Below, piece after piece: positions 28,232 to 36,579 of a DNA stretch of 64,000 bases (the stretch's first letter is position 1; each line of letters opens with the position of its first letter). The notes under the pieces are model-generated. The model worked only from the letters and a program-made list of their open reading frames with translations. It searched no databases and was not told the DNA's origin. The DNA is from Pseudarthrobacter sp. NamB4. Lineage in GTDB: Bacteria > Actinomycetota > Actinomycetes > Actinomycetales > Micrococcaceae. Both the position numbers and the translations under genes were made by a program. The stretch is taken from positions 1 to 64,000 of the forward strand of contig NZ_VAHM01000007.1 of NCBI RefSeq assembly GCF_005796185.1. Reading direction: 5' to 3'.

Positions 28232-28972
28232 GTGCGCGTCCTCACCATCATTCCCACCTACAACGAGCTGGAATCACTGCCGAAGACCCTCCAGCGGCTT
28301 CGCGCGGCAGTTCCGGCGTCGGACGTGCTGGTGGTGGATGACAACAGCCCCGATGGCACCGGCAAGCTTGCCGACGGCTTCGCCGCCGAGGACTCCCAGG
28401 TTCATGTCCTGCACAGGAAGGGCAAAGAAGGGCTCGGCGCGGCCTACATTGCCGGCTTCAGATGGGGACTGGACGCAGGGTACGACGTCCTGGTGGAGAT
28501 GGACGCGGACGGGTCCCACCAGCCGGAACAGCTTCCCCAGCTTTTGGAAGCAGTTGAGCAGGGGGCGGACCTTGCCATGGGCTCGCGCTGGGTCCCCGGC
28601 GGAAGCGTCGTCAACTGGCCGCTCTACCGCCAGGCTATCTCCCGGGTGGGAAGCACCTACGCCAGGCTCATGCTCGGACTGAAGATCAAGGATGTCACGG
28701 GCGGCTACCGCGCATTCCGCAGGACCACCCTGGAGAAGCTCAACCTGGACCAGGTGGACTCCGTGGGTTATGGCTTCCAGGTGGACCTCGCTTTCCGGGT
28801 GGCCCGCATGGGGCTCCGCATCGAGGAACGGCCCATCACCTTTGTGGAGCGGGAACTCGGTGCATCCAAAATGAGCGGCAACATTGTGCTCGAAGCCATG
28901 GTCAACGTCACCAAGTGGGGCCTGCAGGCCCGCTGGAACACCCTGACCCGGAAGGCAAGCGGACAGCCCTAG
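28232..28972 (+). CDS. ppm1: Polyprenol monophosphomannose synthase (Ppm1/Dpm1 catalytic domain)
   Basis: A 246-residue GT2 glycosyltransferase that would transfer mannose from GDP-mannose to polyprenyl phosphate for envelope mannolipids and glycoproteins. Motifs are IIPTYNELESLPKTL at the N-terminus, VVDDNSPDGTGKLAD, the DxD site VEMDADGSHQPEQLP, and GSRWVPGGSVVNW, VTGGYRAFRR. It lacks the apolipoprotein acyltransferase domain fused to it in some mycobacteria. GTG at 28232 follows AGGAAAGG; longer in-frame starts fall in the promoter region. It converges on rbpA, an adjacency also known in mycobacteria. Confidence 0.93.
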   Translation: MRVLTIIPTYNELESLPKTLQRLRAAVPASDVLVVDDNSPDGTGKLADGFAAEDSQVHVLHRKGKEGLGAAYIAGFRWGLDAGYDVLVEMDADGSHQPEQLPQLLEAVEQGADLAMGSRWVPGGSVVNWPLYRQAISRVGSTYARLMLGLKIKDVTGGYRAFRRTTLEKLNLDQVDSVGYGFQVDLAFRVARMGLRIEERPITFVERELGASKMSGNIVLEAMVNVTKWGLQARWNTLTRKASGQP

Positions 28973-28990
28973 GCGGCCGGCAGGGACAGG

Positions 28991-29033
28991 AAAGGGGCCG
29001 TCCCCGCACCTTTGGTGCGGGGACGGCCCCTTT
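28991..29033. terminator. Bidirectional terminator between ppm1 and rbpA
   Basis: A perfect 20-bp stem (arms 28991-29010 and 29014-29033) with a 3-nt loop has A/T runs on both outer sides. It sits between two convergent genes and can serve both. Confidence 0.92.
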
Positions 29034-29050
29034 TAGTGTCAGGAAACCCC

Positions 29051-29398
29051 TTAGGCGGAGCGCCGTTCTCCGCGGCGTTCGCGCAGGATGGTCAGCCGGT
29101 CCTCGAGGATCTGCTCCAGCTCAGGAAGCGAGCGGCGTTCCAGAAGCATGTCCCAGTGGGTGCGGACAGCTTTGTCGTTGCTCGTGTCGGGGCGTTCGCC
29201 GTCAACCAGGAGCGCTTCCTTGCCGGTCTTGGAGACCCAGACAGGGGGAATTTCCGCCTCTGAGGAGAAAGTGACGAAGACCTGCTCGCCGTCCTCGCAC
29301 CGGTATTCGACGCGCTGGCGCGGAGCGGGCTCGACGCCGGACTCAGTCTCCATGCTCTGCGCACCAAGGCGCATGCCCCGCAGGCTGCGATCGCTCAT
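29051..29398 (-). CDS. rbpA: RNA polymerase-binding protein RbpA
   Basis: A 115-residue actinobacterial transcription factor that binds RNA polymerase with the group 1/2 sigma factors and stabilises open complexes. It starts MSDRSLRGMRLGAQSMETE (the N-terminal tail), then the core domain VEYRCEDGEQVFVTFSSEAEIPPVWVSKTGKEALLV, a basic linker and the C-terminal sigma-interaction region THWDMLLERRSLPELEQIL. GAGGGAG precedes the ATG. A SigR-type promoter lies upstream, as known for Streptomyces rbpA. Confidence 0.95.
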   Translation of the reverse strand: MSDRSLRGMRLGAQSMETESGVEPAPRQRVEYRCEDGEQVFVTFSSEAEIPPVWVSKTGKEALLVDGERPDTSNDKAVRTHWDMLLERRSLPELEQILEDRLTILRERRGERRSA

Positions 29399-29501
29399 AA
29401 TTTCTCCCTCTGGTCGGTTCGCGGTGTACAACACCGCGCTAGCCGGTGGCCGCGAAGCACCGCCGGACTACTGTGTGCTCTGTGCTGCATCTTCTAGATT
29501 C

Positions 29502-29527
29502 AACGCATTGCGAAGGCTTGTTGTTCC
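29502..29527 (-). promoter_or_regulatory. SigR/SigH-type promoter for rbpA
   Basis: On the minus strand GGAAC (29527-29523) and GTT (29504-29502) are separated by exactly 18 nt, matching the GGAAT-N18/19-GTT consensus of the thiol-stress sigma factor SigR. A second, vegetative-like TATAGT lies at 29564-29559. Confidence 0.55.
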
Positions 29528-29592
29528 GGCGGATCTGCTCCTGCCGGACAAATACCCAACTATACCGGGATCATGCCGTCCCGGCCAAAATA

Positions 29593-29625
29593 GAAGGGGA
29601 TCCGCAGCAACTGCGGATCCCCTTC
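29593..29625 (-). terminator. Terminator of the SPFH gene
   Basis: A perfect 15-bp stem (arms 29593-29607 and 29611-29625) with a 3-nt loop is followed on the minus strand by TATTTT, just past the SPFH gene stop. Confidence 0.85.
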
Positions 29626-29644
29626 CCCTGCTTTGGCGGCGCCG

Positions 29645-30586
29645 TCAGGGTTCAGAGCTCTTGGCCCCTACCTCATCAAATAGCCCGCGGACAGTTTCGG
29701 AGCTCGTTCCACCCAATGCGTTGCCGATCCCCTTGAGCGCCTCACCGACTTCACTGGGGATAATCCACAGCTTGTTGGAGGAACCCTCCGCCAGCTTGGG
29801 GAGCGTCTGCAGGTACTGGTAGGCCAGCAGCTTCTGGTCCGGGTTGCCGCGGTGGATGGCGTCGAAGACCTTCTGGATAGCCTGCGCTTCACCGTCGGCG
29901 CGGAGGATGGCAGCTTTGGCGTCGCCTTCCGCTTTAAGAATGGCAGCCTGCCGCTGCCCTTCAGCCGTCAGGATGGCGGACTGCTTGGTTCCTTCGGCCG
30001 TCAGGATCGCGGCGCGGCGGTCGCGCTCCGCGCGCATCTGCTTCTCCATCGAATCCTGGATCGAGTGGGGCGGATCAATGGCCTTCAGTTCAACGCGCGA
30101 AACCCGGATGCCCCAGCGGCCGGTGGCCTCGTCCAGGACGCCGCGGAGCTGGCCGTTGATCTGGTCGCGGGAAGTCAGCGCTTCCTCCAGGTTCAGGCCA
30201 CCCACCACATTGCGAAGCGTGGTGGTGGTCAGCTGCTCCACCGCCTGGATGTAGTTGGCGATCTCATAGGTGGCGGCCCGCGGATCCGTGACCTGGAAGT
30301 ACACCACGGTATCGATGGACACCACCAGGTTGTCCTCGGTAATGACGGGCTGGGGAGGGAAGGAGACCACCTGCTCGCGGAGGTCCAGCAATGGCAGGAG
30401 CCGGTCCACGAAAGGAATCAGGATGGTCAGCCCCGGGTTCAGGGTCCGCTGGTATTTGCCCAGCCGTTCAACCACACCTGCCCGTGCCTGTGGAATGATC
30501 CGGATGGCCCGGACCAGGACGATAATCACAAACACGATCAGGACCACCAGCACAATCGCCAGTGCGGTTCCTCCTGCGTTATCCAT
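29645..30586 (-). CDS. SPFH/Band 7 (stomatin-like) membrane protein
   Basis: A 313-residue protein: an N-terminal membrane helix (ALAIVLVVLIVFVIIVLVRAI), the Band 7 domain (VVERLGKYQRTLNPGLTILIPFVDRL, SIDTVVYFQVTDPRAATYEIANY, AIDPPHSIQDSMEKQMRAERDRRA), then a coiled-coil made of repeated AILTAEG-type units, and a C-terminal helical cap. Such proteins form large membrane cages or rafts, often with an NfeD partner, and one is encoded just upstream on this strand. AAGGAAA precedes the ATG. Confidence 0.92.
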   Translation of the reverse strand: MDNAGGTALAIVLVVLIVFVIIVLVRAIRIIPQARAGVVERLGKYQRTLNPGLTILIPFVDRLLPLLDLREQVVSFPPQPVITEDNLVVSIDTVVYFQVTDPRAATYEIANYIQAVEQLTTTTLRNVVGGLNLEEALTSRDQINGQLRGVLDEATGRWGIRVSRVELKAIDPPHSIQDSMEKQMRAERDRRAAILTAEGTKQSAILTAEGQRQAAILKAEGDAKAAILRADGEAQAIQKVFDAIHRGNPDQKLLAYQYLQTLPKLAEGSSNKLWIIPSEVGEALKGIGNALGGTSSETVRGLFDEVGAKSSEP

Positions 30587-30619
30587 ACATTTCCTTCTTC
30601 CCCATGTGTTCAGGCTGTA

Positions 30620-31084
30620 TCAGGACTTGCCGTCAGCGTCCGACGCCGCCGAGACCACGGCTGTGGCCCCGTCGATGGCGGCCACCACTACTTTTTGGCC
30701 GGCAGGGAGGACCCCCGCCGCCGACCGGGCGCTCCATATATCCCCGCCGATCTTGACCAGGCCGCCGTCGGCCGTGACGGGCTCCATGACGACGGCCCGT
30801 TCGCCAATCAGCCGGTCCACGTTGGTCCGCTGCTCCGACGGGCCCTTTTTCAGGTGGGCCAGGGCCACGGGCCGGACAAAGGCGATCATCAGCAGGGACA
30901 CCACGCAGAAAACAACAATCTGCAGCCACGGGTCCGCGCCGGCGAAGTCGGCCACCAGCGCAGCGAGCGTTCCTCCGCCGAGCATGATGAAGAAAAGGTC
31001 GAGGGTGATCATCTCGACCACTGCAAAAGCGAGGAAAGCTGTGAGCCATACTGCCCACCAGTTTTCACCCAACCACTCGAACAA
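30620..31084 (-). CDS. NfeD family membrane protein
   Basis: About 154 residues from a TTG start at 31084, which has GGGGG 5 nt upstream; the frame stays open to 31162 if an earlier codon is used. Three hydrophobic segments (WWAVWLTAFLAFAVVEMI, FFIMLGGGTLAALVADF, LQIVVFCVVSLLMIAFV) precede an OB-fold C-terminal domain (GERAVVMEPVTADGGLVKIGGDIWSARS). NfeD proteins pair with SPFH proteins in membrane microdomains. The SPFH gene follows 33 nt downstream, so they form an operon. Confidence 0.88.
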   Translation of the reverse strand: MFEWLGENWWAVWLTAFLAFAVVEMITLDLFFIMLGGGTLAALVADFAGADPWLQIVVFCVVSLLMIAFVRPVALAHLKKGPSEQRTNVDRLIGERAVVMEPVTADGGLVKIGGDIWSARSAAGVLPAGQKVVVAAIDGATAVVSAASDADGKS

Positions 31085-31209
31085 TTGCTCCCCCTTCGCT
31101 ACGGGGAGCCGCGCCCGCGGACCCTCCAGTAACTGTCCTTCAATCCTAGTGCCGCCGGTCACACTGTGGGCGGTACGGGTGCGGTTCCCGGAGGATAGTG
31201 GCCAAGTCG

Positions 31210-32094
31210 TTACGGCATCGGAGGTTGGGCGGGGCTGAAGACAGTGAGCCTGAAGCGTGCCTCGGCTTCGATGGTTTGCGGGTGGTCCTCCAGCCGGGCT
31301 GCGACGGCTGGGCGGTCCAGGTGGTGTCCCGCGGGGCCCATCAATGCAAGGTCGGCTGCCTCCCGGCGCGAGAGCGACAAAGGGAAGTCAATGTCCCGGG
31401 TGCTTTCGACCTCGAAGTGGGGGGCCATTGCAGAGGTAAGGCGGGTGTCCTTGCCTTCTTCTATTCCGAGCATGCCCGTGAGGGCAGCGACGGAGGAAAG
31501 GTGCCCGGGGCGGGGTGTCACCACCACCAGCCGCCCCGTTGGTTTCAGGACCCGGGCGAACTCTGCGGCGTTCCGCGGCGCAAAGACCACCGTGACCGCG
31601 TCCACCGAACCTGCGGCTACCGGCAGCGGCTGCCAGATGTCCCAGACCAGGTTTACTGCCTCCGGATTGAGCCGCGCGGCGCGCCGCAGCGCGAACTTCG
31701 AGATGTCCAGCCCCAATGCCGCGACTTTCCGTCCTTGTGCTGAGGCGGCATCGAGCAGGACACGCAGGTAGTGTCCGGTTCCCGTACCGGAGTCCAGGAC
31801 GACGGCGGCTTCCGCGGCCAGGCAGGGTACGACGGCGGCGGCCACGGCGTTTGCGACTGGCCCGTAATGCCCGTTCCCCAGGAAAGTGAAGCGCGCATCC
31901 ACCATCTCTGCGCTGTCTGCCTCGAAGGCCGTGCCCTTTCCGACAAGCAGGTTGAAATAGCCCTGCCTTGCTGCGTCGAAGCTGTGGCCAGCGCCGCAGG
32001 CGAGGCGGCTTTGCCCTGCAGGATGCTGCCCCAGGAGTTCCAGCGGTTGGGAGCACACCGGACACAGCAGCGGGAGGTCGGCGTGAAGAGGCAT
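31210..32094 (-). CDS. Putative 23S rRNA guanine-N1 methyltransferase (RlmA-like)
   Basis: About 294 residues. An N-terminal zinc finger (LLCPVCSQPLELLG then LACGAGHSFDAARQGYFNLLVG) is followed by a class I SAM domain (VVLDSGTGTGHYLRVLLDAA near residue 100, LGLDISKFALRRAARL, and the VVVTPRPGHLSSV region). This layout matches RlmA/TlrB enzymes that methylate G745/G748 of 23S rRNA; some relatives give macrolide resistance. Met at 32094 is chosen because TAAGAT lies 7 nt upstream and overlaps the earlier candidate start. Confidence 0.85.
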   Translation of the reverse strand: MPLHADLPLLCPVCSQPLELLGQHPAGQSRLACGAGHSFDAARQGYFNLLVGKGTAFEADSAEMVDARFTFLGNGHYGPVANAVAAAVVPCLAAEAAVVLDSGTGTGHYLRVLLDAASAQGRKVAALGLDISKFALRRAARLNPEAVNLVWDIWQPLPVAAGSVDAVTVVFAPRNAAEFARVLKPTGRLVVVTPRPGHLSSVAALTGMLGIEEGKDTRLTSAMAPHFEVESTRDIDFPLSLSRREAADLALMGPAGHHLDRPAVAARLEDHPQTIEAEARFRLTVFSPAQPPMP

Positions 32095-32178
32095 AGGCAC
32101 CATCTTAGGGCTGCCTGCCAGGCCTGCCGGCGGAATCCCCTGGCGCCTGCCCGAGGACGCGCTTTGGCCTGGAGACGG

Positions 32179-32859
32179 TCAGTGACCGGCGGGCGTCACG
32201 GGTCCGGCGTCGAAACCGAGACCGGCACTTGCCTTTCCAATCCCGGCTTCTGCCCAGTGCGCGGCATACTCTGCGTTGCTGCTAAGCGACCGCAGCTGGG
32301 CGCGGTCAATGTAAAGAATGCCGTTGAGGTGGTCTGTCTCGTGCTGCACTATCCGGGCCTGCCAGCCGCTGAACTCACGACGGACAGCTGAACCGTCGGG
32401 GGCCTGGAATTCGAGCAGGACTCTTTCCGGCCGGGCCACCACTGCCTGCAGCCCGCTCAGCGAGAGGCACCCCTCATAGAAAGAGGCCAGCTCCGGACCC
32501 AACGCACTGTACCGCGGGTTCAGGAGGGCCAGGAACTCCAGGGGGCTCCGTTTGCGCAGGGCGGCAGCCTCGGGATCGACGTCGAACTGGTCCTCGACGA
32601 CGGCAACCTGCAGGGGTATGCCGAGCTGCGGCGCTGCCAGTCCCACACCCGGTGCTTCATGCATGACCTGCCGCATCAGGGCTATCAGGCGGTCAAGCTG
32701 GTCGCCGGACAGCTGCCCGTCGAAGGGAGCGGCGGGCTGGCGCAGGGCGGGATGGCCCGCCTGCACAATGGGCGGCAGCGTCCCGGCCGACAATATCTGC
32801 TCCACCGTTTCGCTGATCTCTTCGGCACTGGCTGCGGCTTCGGGCGGGATATGGCTCAT
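32179..32859 (-). CDS. def: Peptide deformylase
   Basis: A 226-residue metalloenzyme removing the N-formyl group from new proteins. All three signature motifs are present: GVGLAAPQLG, EGCLSL with the metal Cys, and QHETDHLNG with the two metal His and catalytic Glu. An N-terminal extension of about 30 residues precedes the fold. On the minus strand TAGGCT (32871-32866) is exactly 6 nt before the ATG and no ribosome binding site is seen. Confidence 0.95.
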   Translation of the reverse strand: MSHIPPEAAASAEEISETVEQILSAGTLPPIVQAGHPALRQPAAPFDGQLSGDQLDRLIALMRQVMHEAPGVGLAAPQLGIPLQVAVVEDQFDVDPEAAALRKRSPLEFLALLNPRYSALGPELASFYEGCLSLSGLQAVVARPERVLLEFQAPDGSAVRREFSGWQARIVQHETDHLNGILYIDRAQLRSLSSNAEYAAHWAEAGIGKASAGLGFDAGPVTPAGH

Positions 32860-32915
32860 GGGGAAAGCCTACTGGCGCGGCAGCATCAAGCCCGGCCCTC
32901 GGTCAGTCTCTTTTC

Positions 32916-33106
32916 CATGGCTGACCAGGCGGATGCATTCGTACTGGTGGAAGCGCCGCACCTCCTGGCGCCTAAGGGTTCCACCCATACCTTGGCGGCA
33001 GTCCTGGCCGGTGCCGACCAAAGGTGCCCGGGTGGTTGCGGACCAGAAGATTGTGATCGGGCGTACTACCTGTGTGGGCGGCTGGGCAACCGTGGAATCA
33101 GACTGA
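32916..33106 (+). pseudogene. Possible small frameshifted gene between def and the monooxygenase
   Basis: In the 325-nt gap after def, a frame starting at 32916 (MADQADAFVLVEAPHLLAPK) uses GC-ending codons for about 35 codons. A neighbouring frame then looks coding for about 27 codons (ARVVADQKIVIGRTTCVGGW) and stops at 33106. The change near 33020 suggests a decayed short gene. I do not recognise it. The alternative is that the first frame runs on to 33198 as an intact 94-residue protein. Confidence 0.25.
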
Positions 33107-33184
33107 TCAGCACCGGCCCTGCTGGCTCTCCGTTGCTGGGACTTCAGGTGCGCTTCCTGGCCGGCAAGCTGTCCCGGGGGTGTC

Positions 33185-34333
33185 CTACTGCATGGTGAAA
33201 CGCCTTGCAGTCCAGAGGTTGATGGCCGGGGCAGATGCGGCGGCGCCGATGGCAAGGTTGCGAAGCTTCAGGAACGGCGCTGGCAGCGGACGTCCAAGCA
33301 TCATGTTGACTTCAGACTGTCGGCGGGCGATGACCGCGGCACGCTGCCGGTCAGCCTCGAATTTCTTCAACTGCAGGTCCACCGGTCCGCCCGCCAAAGC
33401 GCTTTGGATCAGTGGCGAAAGCGCCTGGGCATCAAGCCAACCAAGGTTCATGCCCTGTCCGCCGATGGGGCTGATCTCGTGTGCGGCATCCCCGATCAGC
33501 ACCACCCGGCCGGACACCAAGCGGCGGGCCAGCGTCGACCGGACGCTGAAGGCGCTCACCATCGTGTTGCTTTGGAGGTCCGGCAGGACGCCGGTGCGGC
33601 GCATCACCAGGCCAGCGAGTTGCCCCGCATTTGCGTCTTCCGGGGGCCTGCTGAGTCGAACCACCCACCGCCGCACCCCGCCGGGGAGCGGAAAGGACTC
33701 GACAATGCCCTCGGGTTCGAGGAACAGGACAGCCATCCGGCCGTACTGCCCGGCATCAGCGAAGTCGCCCATCAGATAGTGGTCCGGATACTCCTTGGCC
33801 CGAACGGGCACGCCAAGAGCCGTGCGCAAGTGTGAACGCGCCCCGTCGGCCGCAACGACTATTGACCCCTCAACTTCTTCACGGCGTGTCCCAGCCCCCG
33901 CCACAGGTTCGACGGCGACGGCGGCCGTTTCGCCGTCGTCCGTTACTCCCGTCACCCGTACTCCCCGGACGATGGCATGGGCCGACAGGGTACGGACGCG
34001 CTCCTCCAGGAGCTGCTCGGTCCGGGACTGGGGGAGGGCGAGGACGAATGGAAAGTCTTCCGAGACGCCCGCGAATGACATCGTCCCCACTGTTCTCCCG
34101 CCGCTGACTGCCTTTCCCGTGCGGATCGAAACTCCTTCATGCACCATGGCGGCCGCCACCTGCACCTGGCTAAGCGCTGCCAGAGCGGGCGGATGGATCC
34201 CGATGGCGCGGCTGTGCGGGCTGCGTTCTGTCCTCTGCTCCAGCACCCGGACGGAGACGCCCTCCTGAAGGAGCGAAGCGGCCAGGTACAGGCCCACGGG
34301 CCCGCCGCCCACGATCACCACGTCTGCAGGCAC
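33185..34333 (-). CDS. FAD-dependent aromatic hydroxylase (UbiH/PHBH type) of the polyketide operon
   Basis: A 382-residue class A flavoprotein monooxygenase: FAD-binding VVIVGGGPVGLYLAASLL at the N-terminus, the DG motif VVAADGARSHLRTALG in the middle, and GDAAHEISPIGGQGMNLGWLDA in the last third. It would hydroxylate an aromatic ring with NAD(P)H and O2. It is the last gene of a tight three-gene minus-strand operon, 1 nt after the methyltransferase. With the type III polyketide synthase, a role in turning a resorcinol- or phenol-type product into a hydroxylated or quinone form is likely. Confidence 0.88.
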   Translation of the reverse strand: MPADVVIVGGGPVGLYLAASLLQEGVSVRVLEQRTERSPHSRAIGIHPPALAALSQVQVAAAMVHEGVSIRTGKAVSGGRTVGTMSFAGVSEDFPFVLALPQSRTEQLLEERVRTLSAHAIVRGVRVTGVTDDGETAAVAVEPVAGAGTRREEVEGSIVVAADGARSHLRTALGVPVRAKEYPDHYLMGDFADAGQYGRMAVLFLEPEGIVESFPLPGGVRRWVVRLSRPPEDANAGQLAGLVMRRTGVLPDLQSNTMVSAFSVRSTLARRLVSGRVVLIGDAAHEISPIGGQGMNLGWLDAQALSPLIQSALAGGPVDLQLKKFEADRQRAAVIARRQSEVNMMLGRPLPAPFLKLRNLAIGAAASAPAINLWTARRFTMQ

Positions 34334-34334
34334 G

Positions 34335-35030
34335 CTACTCCCTGTGCCAGGCGAGCACCTGGTGGAAAGCGCTGCCCGGCCGGACAGTCCAGCCAGGGGG
34401 AGCGAGGGCGGTCAGTTCCCCGGTGGTGTAGCTGCGCCGTATGGAGGTGAGTCCGTCCGCGCGTATGAAGGAACGGCGGAAGGGAAGGGCGGCAGCGCTG
34501 AAGAGGGCATAGGCAATGGGGCTGCGGCGGAGATCGTTGTGCAGCGCCGCATGTCCCGCCAACCGTTCAGAATGTGCCAGCAGTTCCTGCAGCTGGTCGC
34601 TGCCCAGATGGTGGAGGACATGGTTCGAGATCACGAAATCGTACTGCCGCCCCTCGGCGACAAGATCGCTGCTGTGGGCCTGCCGGAAGATGACGCCGTG
34701 CACTTCCGGCCGGCGCAGTGCGAAGGCCGCCGCCCGGGCGTCAGGGTCGATGCCCGTGATGTGCAGGGCCAGGTGGTCGCGCGCGGCCCAGCGGGCCAGC
34801 ATGAGTGCGAGGTCGCCGCCGCCGGAGCCAATGTCCAGGATTGTTGCCGGCCGCGGGCTGGCTGAAAGAAAGGGCCGCAGCTCACGGGTGTACAGCCTCC
34901 GCCAGCCGGACAGTGCCCGGTTCACCACGGCGAACTGGCGATAGGTGTTGTCCAGGGCCTGCGGGTCGCAGTCCGGCAGGTCCATGATTTCCACAGCACT
35001 GGCGGCACGGCGCCGCAGCAGGAGGTCCAC
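34335..35030 (-). CDS. Class I SAM methyltransferase of the polyketide operon
   Basis: A 231-residue methyltransferase: motif I TILDIGSGGGDLALMLARW near residues 62-81, motif II ITGIDPDARAAAFA, and post-motif FVISNHVLHHLGSDQL. The N-terminal segment MDLPDCDPQALDNTYRQFAVVNRALSGWRRLYTREL is typical of small-molecule methyltransferases found beside type III polyketide synthases. It probably O- or C-methylates the polyketide product. It starts 5 nt after the synthase gene ends. Confidence 0.87.
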   Translation of the reverse strand: MDLLLRRRAASAVEIMDLPDCDPQALDNTYRQFAVVNRALSGWRRLYTRELRPFLSASPRPATILDIGSGGGDLALMLARWAARDHLALHITGIDPDARAAAFALRRPEVHGVIFRQAHSSDLVAEGRQYDFVISNHVLHHLGSDQLQELLAHSERLAGHAALHNDLRRSPIAYALFSAAALPFRRSFIRADGLTSIRRSYTTGELTALAPPGWTVRPGSAFHQVLAWHRE

Positions 35031-35035
35031 GGCGC

Positions 35036-36247
35036 TCAGGCTACGGGTGCTTCCGCCGCTAGGAGCTCCCGGGCCTGGTCCGTCTGGCCGCCCTGCCCGT
35101 GCCGGAGTGCGGGCGGCGCCTGCCGGAGCTTGGTTAACAGAGCTGTCTCCACGGTCAGCCCCGGGCCGAACGCCATGGAACAGATCCGTTCATCACCGGG
35201 CTCGGGAGCCTGTTCCAGGATGCGCCTGATGACAAACAGCACAGTTGCGCTGCTCATGTTGCCGTAATTGCGGAGGATCTCACGGGCCGGAACCAGCTGC
35301 TCTTCCGTCAGGCCAAGCCGTGACTCGACCTTATCCAGGATGCTCCGGCCGCCGGGGTGGATGGCCCAGTGCGTGACGGAGGAGTAGGGGAGTGCCGCCA
35401 GTTCCGGTTCCCGGGCGAGCAGTGGCTCCAAGGCGCCCACGATATGGTCGTCAATGATGTGCGGCACGTAGTTTCCCAGCACCATTTCGAATCCGTGATC
35501 GCCGATGTTCCAAGCCATGGAATCCTCGCCGACAGGGGTGAGGACGGTTTCAAAGTGGTCGAGCTGCAGCAGCGCGGTTTCCTCGCTGCCGGGCCTGGCC
35601 GTAATGATGGCGGCCGCGGCGCCGTCCGCGAAAAGGGCTGACCCCATGATGGTGTCGGGATCATTGGAGGTGCGTACGTGCAGGGAGCAGAGTTCTGCGC
35701 AGACAACGAGGACCACGGCATTGGGGTCGGCGTCGCAGAACGACTTCGCAGCACGCAGGGCCGGGAATGCTGCATAACAGCCCATGAACCCAAGGTGGTA
35801 CCGCTGGACGGCCGGGTTCAGCCCCAGCTCCCTGACGATCTTGTAGTCCGGGCCGGGGTTGAAGAAACCGGTACAGGAAACTGTCACGAGATGAGTTATG
35901 TCAAGTAGATCGAGTTCAGGGCACGCCTCCATCGCGGAGCGGGCAGCCTGGACGAACAGCTTGGTGGCTTCCCGGCCAAAGATGTCGTTGCGGACTTTGG
36001 TGCTGGGATTCAGGAGAAGGCCGGTGGCCGAGTCATAGAACTGCGGGTCATCGGAGCGGAATTCATTGGTCAGCTCGTCAACGGCAGTAAACCGGGTCTC
36101 AATGGCAGCTGAATCAAAACAGGTGTTGACCAGCCTGGCCCCAAGCCTGGACAAGCCAGGTTGGGCTGCGAACACGTCGCGGGCTTCGGACTGGACCAGC
36201 TTTGTTTTCGGAACTGCAGTTTCGAGTGAGCGCACGTAGACCGTCAT
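35036..36247 (-). CDS. Type III polyketide synthase
   Basis: A 403-residue homodimeric thiolase-fold ketosynthase. The catalytic triad is visible: Cys157 in GFMGCYAAFPAL, His297 in HWAIHPGGRS, Asn330 in NYGNMSSATVLF. VTVSCTGFFNPGPDYKI and the C-terminal FGPGLTVE loop (MAFGPGLTVETALL) also match the family. The product is unknown; alkylresorcinol/alkylpyrone and THN synthases share this fold. The start is Met at 36247; the frame extends 27 codons further upstream without a good start. First gene of the operon. Confidence 0.93.
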   Translation of the reverse strand: MTVYVRSLETAVPKTKLVQSEARDVFAAQPGLSRLGARLVNTCFDSAAIETRFTAVDELTNEFRSDDPQFYDSATGLLLNPSTKVRNDIFGREATKLFVQAARSAMEACPELDLLDITHLVTVSCTGFFNPGPDYKIVRELGLNPAVQRYHLGFMGCYAAFPALRAAKSFCDADPNAVVLVVCAELCSLHVRTSNDPDTIMGSALFADGAAAAIITARPGSEETALLQLDHFETVLTPVGEDSMAWNIGDHGFEMVLGNYVPHIIDDHIVGALEPLLAREPELAALPYSSVTHWAIHPGGRSILDKVESRLGLTEEQLVPAREILRNYGNMSSATVLFVIRRILEQAPEPGDERICSMAFGPGLTVETALLTKLRQAPPALRHGQGGQTDQARELLAAEAPVA

Positions 36248-36579
36248 TGACTCATTCTTAACGAGCCTCCGGATAAAGGCAACGGTGCTGATGTGCGGAG
36301 TTGCCTGCCATGGACCGGGTAATGGCACTGCGAACGGCCACTCGCAAGAAGGTCGCTAGAACGCCGATAATCTACATTATGTAAACCTAAGGACTGGAAC
36401 TCCTCTTGGCGGGCCGGAACTTGATCGTCCGGCTACCCGAGAAGTTTATGCGCCGGCACACCGGTGATAATGGGCAATTGCCCGAACCATCGCGCCGATG
36501 CACCGCGTCCTGCCAAAGGGCGGGTGTCGATGGCGTTTTAATGCAGGAAGGCTGGCTGGAGCAAGCTTTTGCGGTGTCC
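36248..36579. other. Intergenic region upstream of the polyketide operon
   Basis: 332 nt without a gene I can support. It must contain the minus-strand promoter of the polyketide synthase. The only structure I see is the palindrome at 36373-36383. Confidence 0.6.
36373..36383. promoter_or_regulatory. Palindrome upstream of polyketide synthase, candidate operator
   Basis: TACATTATGTA is a perfect 5-1-5 palindrome 126 nt upstream of the synthase start. Its half TTATGTAAAC resembles TCATGTAATC in the TetR operator at 36910-36934 (8 of 10 bases). Regulation by that TetR protein is inference. Confidence 0.35.
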
